Source: UBA6244 sp041582875
GTDB taxonomy: Bacteria > Bacteroidota > Bacteroidia > Bacteroidales > F082
Direction of reading: 5' to 3'
NCBI GenBank assembly: GCA_041582875.1
Contig: JBFHGX010000058.1
Coordinates: 1-21,314, forward strand
DNA: 21,314 bases
Under the pieces are notes generated by a model, which worked only from the letters and a program-made list of their open reading frames with translations, was not told the origin of the DNA and ran no database searches. A program made the translations under genes and the position numbers. Of the stretch, positions 8,113 through 15,674 are shown piece by piece (position 1 is the first letter of the stretch; each line of letters begins with the position of its first letter).

Positions 8113-9135
8113 ATGAACACAAAACTACGTAAAACAACCAATACAGTTATCAAACTTTTGGTGGTTGTGCTCACCTTTGTGTTTTTGTACGATCAATTGG
8201 TGTATCGTCATGATATGGACCATATTTTGGCCTTCTTTCCATTGATAGTTGAAAAGCAAGGCCTTTTTTATTATCTGATTTTAGTAGCTGTTTTGTTGCT
8301 AGCCAATATTTCCATTGAAACTATTAAATGGCAACTTGTCATTTCTAAATTGGAAGAAATTTCCTTTTATCGAGCAGTAAAGGCCGTATTGGCAGGAATG
8401 GCTGTAAGTATGTTTATGCCCAACCGAGTTGGTGATTATCTGGGCAGGGTGTTTATATTGAAAAAAGCCAATCGTTTACAGGCTGTTCTGGTAACTATTT
8501 TGGGAAGTGTTGCACAGCTAATAACCACTTTGTTGTTTGGTTTGGGGGCTAGTTTATTTTATTATCCTGTTATTTTCGATTTGAGCCAGCCATTTCATGG
8601 TTGGATCTATTCAGGCCTGGTGGTTGGAAACACTGTAACGGCGTTCATTTTTATTTTTGCGTACTTAAATTTTAATTTATTTTCGCTGATAATCAAGCGG
8701 ATTAGTGGTCGGGGTTACCTTAAAATAGAAAAATATGCCGAAGTATTTTCACTGTATACTTCGGGTGAGCTTTTCAAAATATTGCTTTTGAGTATAGGGC
8801 GGTATTTGGTTTTTTCTTTTCAGTTTTATTTGATGTTAAAGGTTTTTCAAATACCGGTTCATTATTTTCAGTCTATGATGCTCATAGGAATGGTCTACTT
8901 GTTTATGACGGTTATTCCCACCATTGCGCTCACCGAATTTGGTGTGCGGGGGTCGGTTAGTTTAACTGTTTTCCAACAGTATCTAGTTTTCATGGGGTTG
9001 TGGAACGACACAATGGCCATAGGTGTTGTAGCAGCCTCCTCATTGTTGTGGGTGGTTAATTTGGTTTTTCCGGCAGCGTTTGGAACAGTTTTCATTTTTA
9101 GTTTGCGATTTATACGACGAAACCATGTGGATTAG
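8113..9135 (+). CDS. UPF0104 / lysylphosphatidylglycerol-synthase TM-region family membrane protein (flippase-like)
   Basis: The 340-residue integral membrane protein has roughly eight hydrophobic helices. The family hallmark is the stretch MSMFMPNRVGDYLGR at residues 99-112, with ILKKANR following; proteins with this motif include the membrane half of MprF and AglD-like proteins. Some relatives flip or present lipid substrates, but the biochemical role of stand-alone members is mostly unknown. A second family-like segment, AVIPTIALTEFGVRG-type (TVIPTIALTEFGVRG here), lies near residue 275. The stop codon overlaps the start of the following GT2 glycosyltransferase gene by 11 bases, so the two are translationally linked. 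I infer joint work on a membrane lipid or polyprenyl-linked sugar. No soluble synthase domain is present. Confidence 0.85.
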   Translation: MNTKLRKTTNTVIKLLVVVLTFVFLYDQLVYRHDMDHILAFFPLIVEKQGLFYYLILVAVLLLANISIETIKWQLVISKLEEISFYRAVKAVLAGMAVSMFMPNRVGDYLGRVFILKKANRLQAVLVTILGSVAQLITTLLFGLGASLFYYPVIFDLSQPFHGWIYSGLVVGNTVTAFIFIFAYLNFNLFSLIIKRISGRGYLKIEKYAEVFSLYTSGELFKILLLSIGRYLVFSFQFYLMLKVFQIPVHYFQSMMLIGMVYLFMTVIPTIALTEFGVRGSVSLTVFQQYLVFMGLWNDTMAIGVVAASSLLWVVNLVFPAAFGTVFIFSLRFIRRNHVD

Positions 9136-10255
9136 TATATTCTCAACAGTTGTTTTGGTCATTACCTTGGCCTATGTGCTGGTTATGATTCTTATTGTAT
9201 TGGGATGGCGTAGTTTGAGAATTCCAATAGCGGTAGATAATACAGAGGTTATCCCAATTTCTATAGTTGTAGCTGCCAGAGATGAGGAGAATAACATACT
9301 CGTTTTATTGGAAAGCTTTCTTCATCTGGATTATCCTTTAAATTCGTTTGAGTTAATTATCGTTGACGATCATTCTACTGATCGAACATTTTGGGTAATT
9401 CAAGAGTTCATTTTGGGTCATCCAAATCTAAATATCAAGGTGCTTTCTGCTAAAGAAATCGGCAAGAAAGCGGCTATCCGGCAAGGAATTTTACATGCTT
9501 CCTACGAACTTATTGCTACTACAGATGCCGATTGTGTTTTACCTGTTTATTGGTTGAATGTATGGGCCCAGGCATTTCAGAAACCGGAGATTCAATTAGC
9601 AATGGCTCCGGTGGTTTATAGCCAAAAACAAGGATATTTACACTATTTTTATGCACTGGAGTTTATCAGTTTGGTAGCCTCAGGAGCTGGAGCCGCCGGG
9701 CTTCAACTACCATTTATGGGAAATGCAGCCAACATGGCGTTTCGCCGAAAAAGTTTTGAGAAGGCAAGTCAAAGCAAAAATAATTATACTTCTGGCGATG
9801 ATGTGTTTCTTATCCATCAAACCATCAGGCATTTCGGACGAAAGAGTGTGCGCTTTTTGTTAAATCCAAAAGCACTGGTAGAAACACCACCTCCCGAAAC
9901 AATGGGGCAGTTTATCAGCCAAAGACTTCGATGGGGATCAAAGGCTAAGGGATACAGATCTATTGAAGCTCTTTTGGTTTCTTTGGTGGTGTTGTTAATG
10001 AATGTTGTTTTGGCAACCTTCATTATGATGGGTTTTTGGGTTGCATGGTTGTGGCCAATAACGGCATTGCTCTTCTTCACAAAGATGTTGGTTGATATGC
10101 CTGTAGTTTTTGGTTATGCCGGTTTTGTAAAAAGGACACACCTTAAAAAATGGTTTATTCCGTTTAGTTTGGTATATCCTTTTTATATTGTAATAGTAGG
10201 GTTCTCCTCTATCTTTTTCAATTTTAACTGGAAGGGGCGACGTTTTTCCAGATAA
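9125..10255 (+). CDS. Membrane-anchored family 2 glycosyltransferase
   Basis: From the ATG at 9125 the protein has 377 residues: one N-terminal membrane helix (about 4-27), a GT-A catalytic domain, and about three C-terminal helices from 280 on. GT2 motifs are complete: VDD at 80-82 for the nucleotide, DAD at 134-136 for the metal, GDD at 224-226 supplying the likely base, and the processive-type QRLRW at 266-270. This arrangement resembles GT2 enzymes of the cellulose synthase/hyaluronan synthase/ceramide glucosyltransferase type. The acceptor cannot be told from sequence. The frame extends back to an ATG at 9080, but 9125 starts right before the membrane helix and gives a typical 11-base overlap with the upstream gene. 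It ends 4 bases from the convergent ispD. Confidence 0.9.
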   Translation: MWISIFSTVVLVITLAYVLVMILIVLGWRSLRIPIAVDNTEVIPISIVVAARDEENNILVLLESFLHLDYPLNSFELIIVDDHSTDRTFWVIQEFILGHPNLNIKVLSAKEIGKKAAIRQGILHASYELIATTDADCVLPVYWLNVWAQAFQKPEIQLAMAPVVYSQKQGYLHYFYALEFISLVASGAGAAGLQLPFMGNAANMAFRRKSFEKASQSKNNYTSGDDVFLIHQTIRHFGRKSVRFLLNPKALVETPPPETMGQFISQRLRWGSKAKGYRSIEALLVSLVVLLMNVVLATFIMMGFWVAWLWPITALLFFTKMLVDMPVVFGYAGFVKRTHLKKWFIPFSLVYPFYIVIVGFSSIFFNFNWKGRRFSR

Positions 10256-10259
10256 TCAA

Positions 10260-10931
10260 TTATTTTTTCCGATTTTGAAGTAATATGGCTGCAATCTGAA
10301 GGTCTATAGGGTGGGTGATTTTAATGTTTTCCGTTTCGCCGGCAACTAAAATTACCGGATAACCCAAACTACCCAATACTGATGCATCGTCGGTGAACTT
10401 TTCATCGTACGATTGTCGGTAAGCCTGCAAAATCAAATTACTTTTAAATACTTGGGGAGTTTGTACTGCCCTGTATTGGTCACGGTCAACAGCTTTGTTA
10501 TGCGGCCCCGAAACATAGCGAATGGAGTCGCTAATGGGGATAACAGGTATGGCGCAGCTTTTAGTTTCAGCGACCTTAAAGCAGTTTTCAATTAGGTTTT
10601 TTGAAACCAGCGGGCGAGCCGCATCATGAATGGCCACAATAGCTGGATTGATCACCTTTTGAAGTCCTGCCAAAACAGAATGAAACCTGGTTTCGCCTCC
10701 AGTGACTAAAGTGTGTGGTATTTTAAAAGAATGATCTTTGCACATGATTTTCCACTGTTCTTGCCAGTGTTCGTTCAGAACCAGAATAAATTCAGCATCC
10801 TCAACCTGGTTAAAGGCATCGAAGGTGTGCATAATAACAGGTCTTTTCTCAAGCAAAGCAAATTGTTTTGGCATTTCTGTGTCAAAACGGGTTCCTTCTC
10901 CACCCGCCATAATCAGAATATATTTTTTCAT
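10260..10931 (-). CDS. ispD: 2-C-methyl-D-erythritol 4-phosphate cytidylyltransferase
   Basis: IspD transfers CMP from CTP to methylerythritol phosphate in the non-mevalonate isoprenoid pathway. The 223-residue protein has the nucleotide-binding loop MAGGEGTRF...MPKQF (residues 8-24), TRFHSVLAGL, IHDAARPLVS, QTPQVF, and the C-terminal signature FTDDASVLGSLGYPV...GETENIKITHPIDL. The related TarI ribitol-phosphate enzyme shares much of this, but the DDAS and NIKIT segments and the absence of other teichoic-acid genes favour IspD. The frame extends to an ATG at 10976, but that would add 15 residues before the conserved start and overlap a probable terminator hairpin of queA, so I chose 10931. 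It is downstream of queA on the same strand and convergent with the glycosyltransferase. Confidence 0.93.
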   Translation of the reverse strand: MKKYILIMAGGEGTRFDTEMPKQFALLEKRPVIMHTFDAFNQVEDAEFILVLNEHWQEQWKIMCKDHSFKIPHTLVTGGETRFHSVLAGLQKVINPAIVAIHDAARPLVSKNLIENCFKVAETKSCAIPVIPISDSIRYVSGPHNKAVDRDQYRAVQTPQVFKSNLILQAYRQSYDEKFTDDASVLGSLGYPVILVAGETENIKITHPIDLQIAAILLQNRKK

Positions 10932-10950
10932 GCTGTAAGTTCTTTGTGGT

Positions 10951-10988
10951 AAAAATAGAATAACCCGGCCAATCATGACCAGGTTACT
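10951..10988 (-). terminator. Probable intrinsic terminator after queA
   Basis: On the minus strand AGTAACCTGG (10988-10979) can pair with CCGGGTTATT (10968-10959) over 10 bases, including two G-U pairs, around a 10-base loop. A T-rich run, TTCTATTTTT, follows down to 10951. It sits about 20 bases beyond the queA stop and just before the chosen ispD start. The T-run is interrupted, so termination may be partial. Confidence 0.45.
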
Positions 10989-11010
10989 TTAATTTTTCTC
11001 TGTTTTTTGG

Positions 11011-12060
11011 TTAAATGATCAGCATAGCATCACCATAGGTGAAAAACTTGTATTTTTCTTTGATGGCTACATCGTAAACTTCTCTCATCAGGTCGTAACC
11101 TGTAAAAGCTGAAACCATCATCATCATGGGCGACATGGGCAGATGAAAGTTAGTTACCATTGCATCTGCTGTTTTAAATTCATAAGGAGGATTAATGAAT
11201 TTATTTGTCCAACCAGTGTAAGGTTTTATTTGACCGGTGATGCTGACAGCAGTTTCAAGCGCTTTTAAAGTTGTTGTTCCCACAGCAATCACCTTATGTT
11301 TATTTTCTTTTGCAAGGTTAATAATATCGGCATTTTGTTGCAGAATGAACATTTCTTCTGAGTCTACTTTATGTTTAGTCAGGTCTTCCACCTCGATGGT
11401 TCGGAAGTTTCCAAGTCCGGTATGAAGGGTGATTTCGGCAAAGTTTATACCTTTAATTTCCAATCTTTTCATTAACTCACGTGAGAAATGAAGTCCGGCA
11501 GTAGGTGCAGCAATGGCGCCTTCATGTTTGGCATAAATGGTTTGGTAACGCTCATCATCGTTGGGCTCAACCGGGCGTGAGTGAATTTTTGGCAGTGGAG
11601 TTTGTCCAAGTGTTTGAATGGTATTTTTGAATTCTTCGTAAGGTCCATCAAATAAAAAACGCAGGGTTCTTCCCCGTGAAGTGGTATTGTCGATCACCTC
11701 GGCCACCAATTCTTCGTTTTCACCAAAATATAATTTGTTGCCAATTCGTATTTTTCTGGCAGGATCTACCAGTACGTCCCATAACCGGCTTTCTCTGTTG
11801 AGTTCGCGAAGTAGAAAAACCTCGATTTTTGCTCCTGTTTTTTCTTTTTCGCCATATAATCTGGCTGGAAATACACGGGTATTGTTTATCGCAAATACAT
11901 CACCTTCCGAAAAATAGTCCAAAACCTCTTTGAAAGTTTTGTGCTCAATAGTCTCTTTGGCTCTGTCAACCACCAACATGCGTGCTTCGTCTCTGTTCTT
12001 AGCAGGATGGTCAGCAATTAACTCCCGAGGCAATTCAAATTTAAATTGGGATAATTTCAT
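11011..12060 (-). CDS. queA: S-adenosylmethionine:tRNA ribosyltransferase-isomerase
   Basis: QueA transfers the ribosyl part of SAM to preQ1-modified tRNA to make epoxyqueuosine. The 349-residue protein covers the full family: N-terminal MKLSQFKFELPRELIADHPA, RDEARMLVVDR, FAINNTRVFPARLYG, then IAAPTAGLHFS in the middle, VGTTTLKALE, and the C-terminal VTNFHLPMSPMMMMVSAF ending in FTYGDAMLII. Length is close to that of E. coli QueA. The ATG at 12060 is the only reasonable start, about 50 bases after a good promoter match. A probable terminator follows the stop. No other queuosine genes are in the window. Confidence 0.97.
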   Translation of the reverse strand: MKLSQFKFELPRELIADHPAKNRDEARMLVVDRAKETIEHKTFKEVLDYFSEGDVFAINNTRVFPARLYGEKEKTGAKIEVFLLRELNRESRLWDVLVDPARKIRIGNKLYFGENEELVAEVIDNTTSRGRTLRFLFDGPYEEFKNTIQTLGQTPLPKIHSRPVEPNDDERYQTIYAKHEGAIAAPTAGLHFSRELMKRLEIKGINFAEITLHTGLGNFRTIEVEDLTKHKVDSEEMFILQQNADIINLAKENKHKVIAVGTTTLKALETAVSITGQIKPYTGWTNKFINPPYEFKTADAMVTNFHLPMSPMMMMVSAFTGYDLMREVYDVAIKEKYKFFTYGDAMLII

Positions 12061-12115
12061 ATATGAACGTTTAAAATTTTTTTGTATATTAAAACCCTGA
12101 CTGGGAAAAAGTTTG

Positions 12116-12146
12116 CAAAGATACGGTTTTTAAACGCCGAAGTCAA
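12116..12146 (-). promoter_or_regulatory. Bacteroidota-type promoter for queA
   Basis: On the minus strand TATCTTTG (12123-12116) matches TAnnTTTG, and TTGAC begins at 12146 as the -33 element with a spacer of about 20 bases. Transcription would start near 12109, giving a leader of about 50 bases. This is the best-formed promoter in the window. The rest of the gap between queA and the next gene (12147-12267) shows no recognisable feature. Confidence 0.55.
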
Positions 12147-12267
12147 GTAAAATGATGGTAAAAACCTATTTATCAGTAGAATACTTGGCTTTTTTAACTA
12201 TTTAATGCGTTTTTTATTGGAAAATGGAACAGGATATTACCGAAATCAAGTTATAATTTGGTTGATG

Positions 12268-13269
12268 TTATTGACGTTTTTCCATCAATTTTCGCCAGGC
12301 AAGGGTAAGTACTGAACTCAAAACTAAAACGGTGATAAACCATAACAAAAGGGAATACCCTTGTTGGGTTTTGTAAATAATTGTGGCTAAATTGCCAATA
12401 ATCAGCCATTGAAAAACATAAATTGAAGTCACATTTTTTCCAATCCACTCGATATAGTTTGTTAATCGGTTGTTGATTCGTTGTGCTAACTGATATACAA
12501 GAGAACTCCAAAGGGCAATGATTAGGACTGCAAAACCAAAGAAAAGTGCGCTATGGTGGTAGTATTGTTCAAGATGGGCGGATATTTCAAATCCATACCC
12601 GAATGTAAATGCAAGCAAAATAACGATTTCCGGGATGATATACCACTTGTTTGCTTTGTAAAATTTCAATAGTATCTGTTCTTTAAGATTAAAAATGAAC
12701 CCCAATAATACATAGGATATCCAGGGAATAACAGGAAAATACGACCACCAAGCATCCGAATAAAAATAGGCTGTCAGGTAGGAGGGAAGTCCTTCTGTTT
12801 TTGGTGGCAGGAAAAACAGGGGAATGGAAATGATTAGGATCAATGCAATAACATAAACCCAAACATTTTTTTTGAAAAAATGTTTAAGCAATGCGATGAT
12901 GATCACGGAAAGCCCTGCCAAAAACAGGATATCTACTCCGAAAAGATACTCCCAGGGACTTAAAATAAATGCTCCGATATAAATATGGTAGAAAAGATTG
13001 AGGTTGAGTCCAATATTCAATGCAAATCCCCATACCATTAATTTAAGTCCTCTTATTAAATCGAATTTTAGCCCTTTATTCGTGCGAGCTAAATAATAAC
13101 CCATGACCGCCATAAATACAGGGGCAGCGGGTATCCCGCCAAGGAAAAGAAAAATGCCACCAATTATGCTATCATAAAAACCCTGAGTGGCAAATAGTTC
13201 GGTGATGTGAACCATAATCATCAGGATAACAGCAATACCTTTGAGTAGGTCGGGAGTACGTGCGCGCAT
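12268..13269 (-). CDS. Multi-pass membrane acyltransferase (DUF1624/HGSNAT-like, acyltransferase-3-like)
   Basis: The protein of about 333 residues is almost wholly hydrophobic, with roughly ten membrane helices. Its N-terminus, RTPDLLKGIAVILMIMVHI, fits the family pattern of a charged residue, D, xxxGI and a membrane-embedded His. Further family-like segments are GIPAAPVFMAVMGYYLAR, and FPVIPWISYVLLGFIFN in the second half. Such proteins move acetyl or other acyl groups across the membrane onto sugars, lipids or polysaccharides. The acceptor cannot be read from sequence; given the window, an envelope glycan is a fair guess. I chose ATG 13269; a GTG at 13287 would add six residues. It stands head to head with the leucine-rich-repeat gene (about 150-170 bases between starts) and is the only gene between that and queA. 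Confidence 0.75.
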   Translation of the reverse strand: MRARTPDLLKGIAVILMIMVHITELFATQGFYDSIIGGIFLFLGGIPAAPVFMAVMGYYLARTNKGLKFDLIRGLKLMVWGFALNIGLNLNLFYHIYIGAFILSPWEYLFGVDILFLAGLSVIIIALLKHFFKKNVWVYVIALILIISIPLFFLPPKTEGLPSYLTAYFYSDAWWSYFPVIPWISYVLLGFIFNLKEQILLKFYKANKWYIIPEIVILLAFTFGYGFEISAHLEQYYHHSALFFGFAVLIIALWSSLVYQLAQRINNRLTNYIEWIGKNVTSIYVFQWLIIGNLATIIYKTQQGYSLLLWFITVLVLSSVLTLAWRKLMEKRQ

Positions 13270-13374
13270 ATAGTTACGAGGATTCACTTTTTAATAAAAC
13301 TATCTGGATCGGTTTAACCAATATTTTCTAGTAAATATATTCTGTTCCAGAAGCCCTAATTCATCTTATATGGT

Positions 13375-13382
13375 TAAATTTG
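13375..13382 (+). promoter_or_regulatory. Candidate -7 element for the LRR/T9SS gene
   Basis: TAAATTTG at 13375-13382 fits TAnnTTTG and would start transcription near 13389, about 48 bases before the ATG at 13438. No convincing -33 element is seen. A minus-strand match, TACATTTG (13408-13401), lies in the same divergent gap and could serve the acyltransferase gene, though it would leave a leader over 120 bases long. Confidence 0.3.
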
Positions 13383-13437
13383 ACTCAAAATAAAACAATA
13401 CAAATGTACCTCTTTTAACCCTTTTTAAAACCTCATT

Positions 13438-15618
13438 ATGAAAACAAGACTTTTACCCCTTATTTTTGTTTTAATGTCCACCATGTATGGATATTCACAA
13501 TGTTTACCCGAAGGAATAACCTTTAATTATCAAACCCAAATCGACAGTTTTGCCATCAATTATCCGGGATGTCAAGAGATTTTAGGTAATGTTCATGTAT
13601 TCGGGAACGATATTACCAACCTAAACGGACTTTCACCCATTCAAATAATTCACGGAAACTTTGATTTAAGTAATTGTCATCACCTGATAAGTCTTCAGGG
13701 ATTGAATAGTTTAAGTGAAGTATTGGATTTTCGGTTGACCAATTGTTCTCTGTTGCTGAACTTGGTCGGGCTTGACAGTTTACGAATCATACATGATGAG
13801 TTGGAGATATATGGAAATATGGGATTGACCAGTCTTTACGGGTTGAATTCACTGGATAGTGTATATCGGCTGGATATCAGTCGCAACGTCCAAATAGCGG
13901 ACATTTCGAATTTGTCAGCAGCACATGGTATTACTACACTCAGAATTCAACTTAACGATGTGTTAAGCAATCTGGATGGTTTGGAAAATATCACAGAACT
14001 TGTTTTTCTTGAGATTTTGGATAACCCTGCGTTACAAGATCTCTCAGGCCTTTTGAATCTCACTTCCGTTCAGTACAGAGCATATTTAAGCGGAAATCAT
14101 GCACTAACTGATTTTACAGGACTTGATAATTTGTCTCATGTGGGACTGACGCTTTTTATTCGGAACAACAATTCACTAACGCAACTTTCAGGACTGGCTA
14201 ATATCGATAGTATTGGCCAGGATTTAATTGTTCTGGAGAATCCGGTACTGACTGATTTAGCCGGCCTATCGGGATTAATGCATGTGAATGGTATTTCACT
14301 TATTGATAATCCTTCTTTGGTCAGTGTAAATGGTTTCTTAGGTTTCGATAGTTTGTCTGGTATTTCCGTTACTGGCTGTGATGCACTTACATCCATTGAC
14401 GCTCCCAACTTAACCACGGTGAGTAATAGCATTACCATTCAACGAAATCCGCTCATCACCAATTTGGAGGGGATCGGCAATATTTCCAATTTTTCAGGAA
14501 TCCTTAATATAACTGACAATGATGGACTTACCGATATTTCGTCACTTATTGTTTCAGAAAACCTGGAGTCGTTGTCAATTGACGAAAATCTTCTACTGAC
14601 TAATATATCTGGTTTAGAAAATTTACAACATGTTAATGGCGAACTCAATATTGTTTTAAACCCAGCTCTCGAAAGTATGGTTGCCCTTCAAAATCTGGAA
14701 AGTGTAGCCGGAGCATTCGCGATGAATTATAACAAACAACTGACTTCATTGTCAGGATTAGAAAATTTACAGACCATAGGAGGCGATTTAGAAATTGTTT
14801 CCAACGACCAATTGACCAGCGTGATAGCATTAAGCCAACTAACCTCGGTAGGAGGTCACCTGTTCATCAAGGATAATCCAGCACTGGCCAGTTTTTCAGG
14901 TTTCGACAAAACAACTGAGATTCAAGGGGATTTTGAAGTCAGCAATAATCCATTACTTCTAAATTTTGACGGACTTTTTCAATTGAAACTTATTGATGGC
15001 ATCTTGCAAATTCAGTATAACAATGGCTTGGAGAATTTATCTGGTTTGGAGAGTCTTGAAACCATCGATGGGATGTTGATTAAAAACAATGCCGTACTAG
15101 AAGATATTAGCTCCCTTCTTCAACTTTCTGAAATTAATGGGTTTGTCAAAGTGGCGAACAATAATTTACTTACAAGTCTTTCAGGACTTGATCATGTGAA
15201 TGCCGAAACCATCAGTCTGCTTAATATTACAGGCAATCCTGCGCTCAGCACTTGTAACGTACAAAGTGTTTGCGATTTTTTAAACCTTCCGGATAGCGAG
15301 ATCACCATATTGTATAACAAAGATGGCTGCAATAACACTGATCAGGTGCATGAAGCTTGTTTGGTGGGAACATCAGAAAGTCTATTTACAGAGATAAATT
15401 TATATCCAAATCCTGCAAGTGATTTTCTCTCTGTACAGGGATTGAAAGAAAATCAATTCGTTACAATTACAATATTTGATCTCAATGGAAGGGTAATGGT
15501 TGAAGAAATGCTCCTGGATAACTTAGTTTCTATAAAAGAAATGGTTTCCGGCATGTACATCGTCGAAATAAATGTGGGGTTAAATTCCATTAAACGAAAA
15601 TTGATTATCAGGCATTGA
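13438..15618 (+). CDS. Secreted leucine-rich-repeat solenoid protein with T9SS type A sorting domain
   Basis: The 726-residue protein has a signal peptide (about residues 1-20, ending YGYS). Residues of about 50-610 form roughly 23 consecutive repeats of 23-24 residues with the pattern N-P-x-L-T-x-L-S-G-L-x-x-L-x-x-V-x-G-x-L-x-I-x-x-N. A Cys-containing cap follows (STCNVQSVCDFL ... DGCNN). The last 74 residues, from INLYPNPASDFLSV to KRKLIIRH, are a T9SS sorting domain. The spacing resembles receptor-L-domain/BspA-like solenoids rather than classical 20-22-residue cytosolic LRRs. The protein should be exported by the type IX system and attached to the surface or released. Role unknown: adhesion or ligand binding is likely by analogy, and no catalytic domain is seen. 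It has its own candidate promoter and is closed by a strong palindromic terminator. Confidence 0.9.
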   Translation: MKTRLLPLIFVLMSTMYGYSQCLPEGITFNYQTQIDSFAINYPGCQEILGNVHVFGNDITNLNGLSPIQIIHGNFDLSNCHHLISLQGLNSLSEVLDFRLTNCSLLLNLVGLDSLRIIHDELEIYGNMGLTSLYGLNSLDSVYRLDISRNVQIADISNLSAAHGITTLRIQLNDVLSNLDGLENITELVFLEILDNPALQDLSGLLNLTSVQYRAYLSGNHALTDFTGLDNLSHVGLTLFIRNNNSLTQLSGLANIDSIGQDLIVLENPVLTDLAGLSGLMHVNGISLIDNPSLVSVNGFLGFDSLSGISVTGCDALTSIDAPNLTTVSNSITIQRNPLITNLEGIGNISNFSGILNITDNDGLTDISSLIVSENLESLSIDENLLLTNISGLENLQHVNGELNIVLNPALESMVALQNLESVAGAFAMNYNKQLTSLSGLENLQTIGGDLEIVSNDQLTSVIALSQLTSVGGHLFIKDNPALASFSGFDKTTEIQGDFEVSNNPLLLNFDGLFQLKLIDGILQIQYNNGLENLSGLESLETIDGMLIKNNAVLEDISSLLQLSEINGFVKVANNNLLTSLSGLDHVNAETISLLNITGNPALSTCNVQSVCDFLNLPDSEITILYNKDGCNNTDQVHEACLVGTSESLFTEINLYPNPASDFLSVQGLKENQFVTITIFDLNGRVMVEEMLLDNLVSIKEMVSGMYIVEINVGLNSIKRKLIIRH

Positions 15619-15623
15619 TGCTA

Positions 15624-15663
15624 ACACAAAAAAAGGCCGGCAATTGCCGGCCTTTTTTTGTGT
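15624..15663. terminator. Bidirectional intrinsic terminator, perfect 40-base palindrome
   Basis: The sequence is perfectly self-complementary over 40 bases, centred between 15643 and 15644. A GGCCGGCAATTGCCGGCC core (15635-15652) is flanked by seven A on the left and seven T on the right, then ACAC/GTGT. It lies 6 bases after the plus-strand LRR stop and 12 bases before the minus-strand peptidase stop, so both convergent genes get a GC-rich hairpin followed by a T-run. Confidence 0.95.
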
Positions 15664-15674
15664 GATGAATAAGC

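Noticed and set aside
12092..12108. Small CCC/GGG hairpin followed by an A-rich run in the queA leader, considered as a preQ1 riboswitch
   Set aside because: The stem has only three pairs with a 5-base loop, and the conserved loop bases and pseudoknot-forming tail of preQ1-I are not recognisable.
12140..12191. Ten-base inverted repeat AAGTCAAGTA/TACTTGGCTT spanning the queA promoter
   Set aside because: The arms are 32 bases apart and one pair is a wobble; the left arm is mostly explained by the -33 promoter element.
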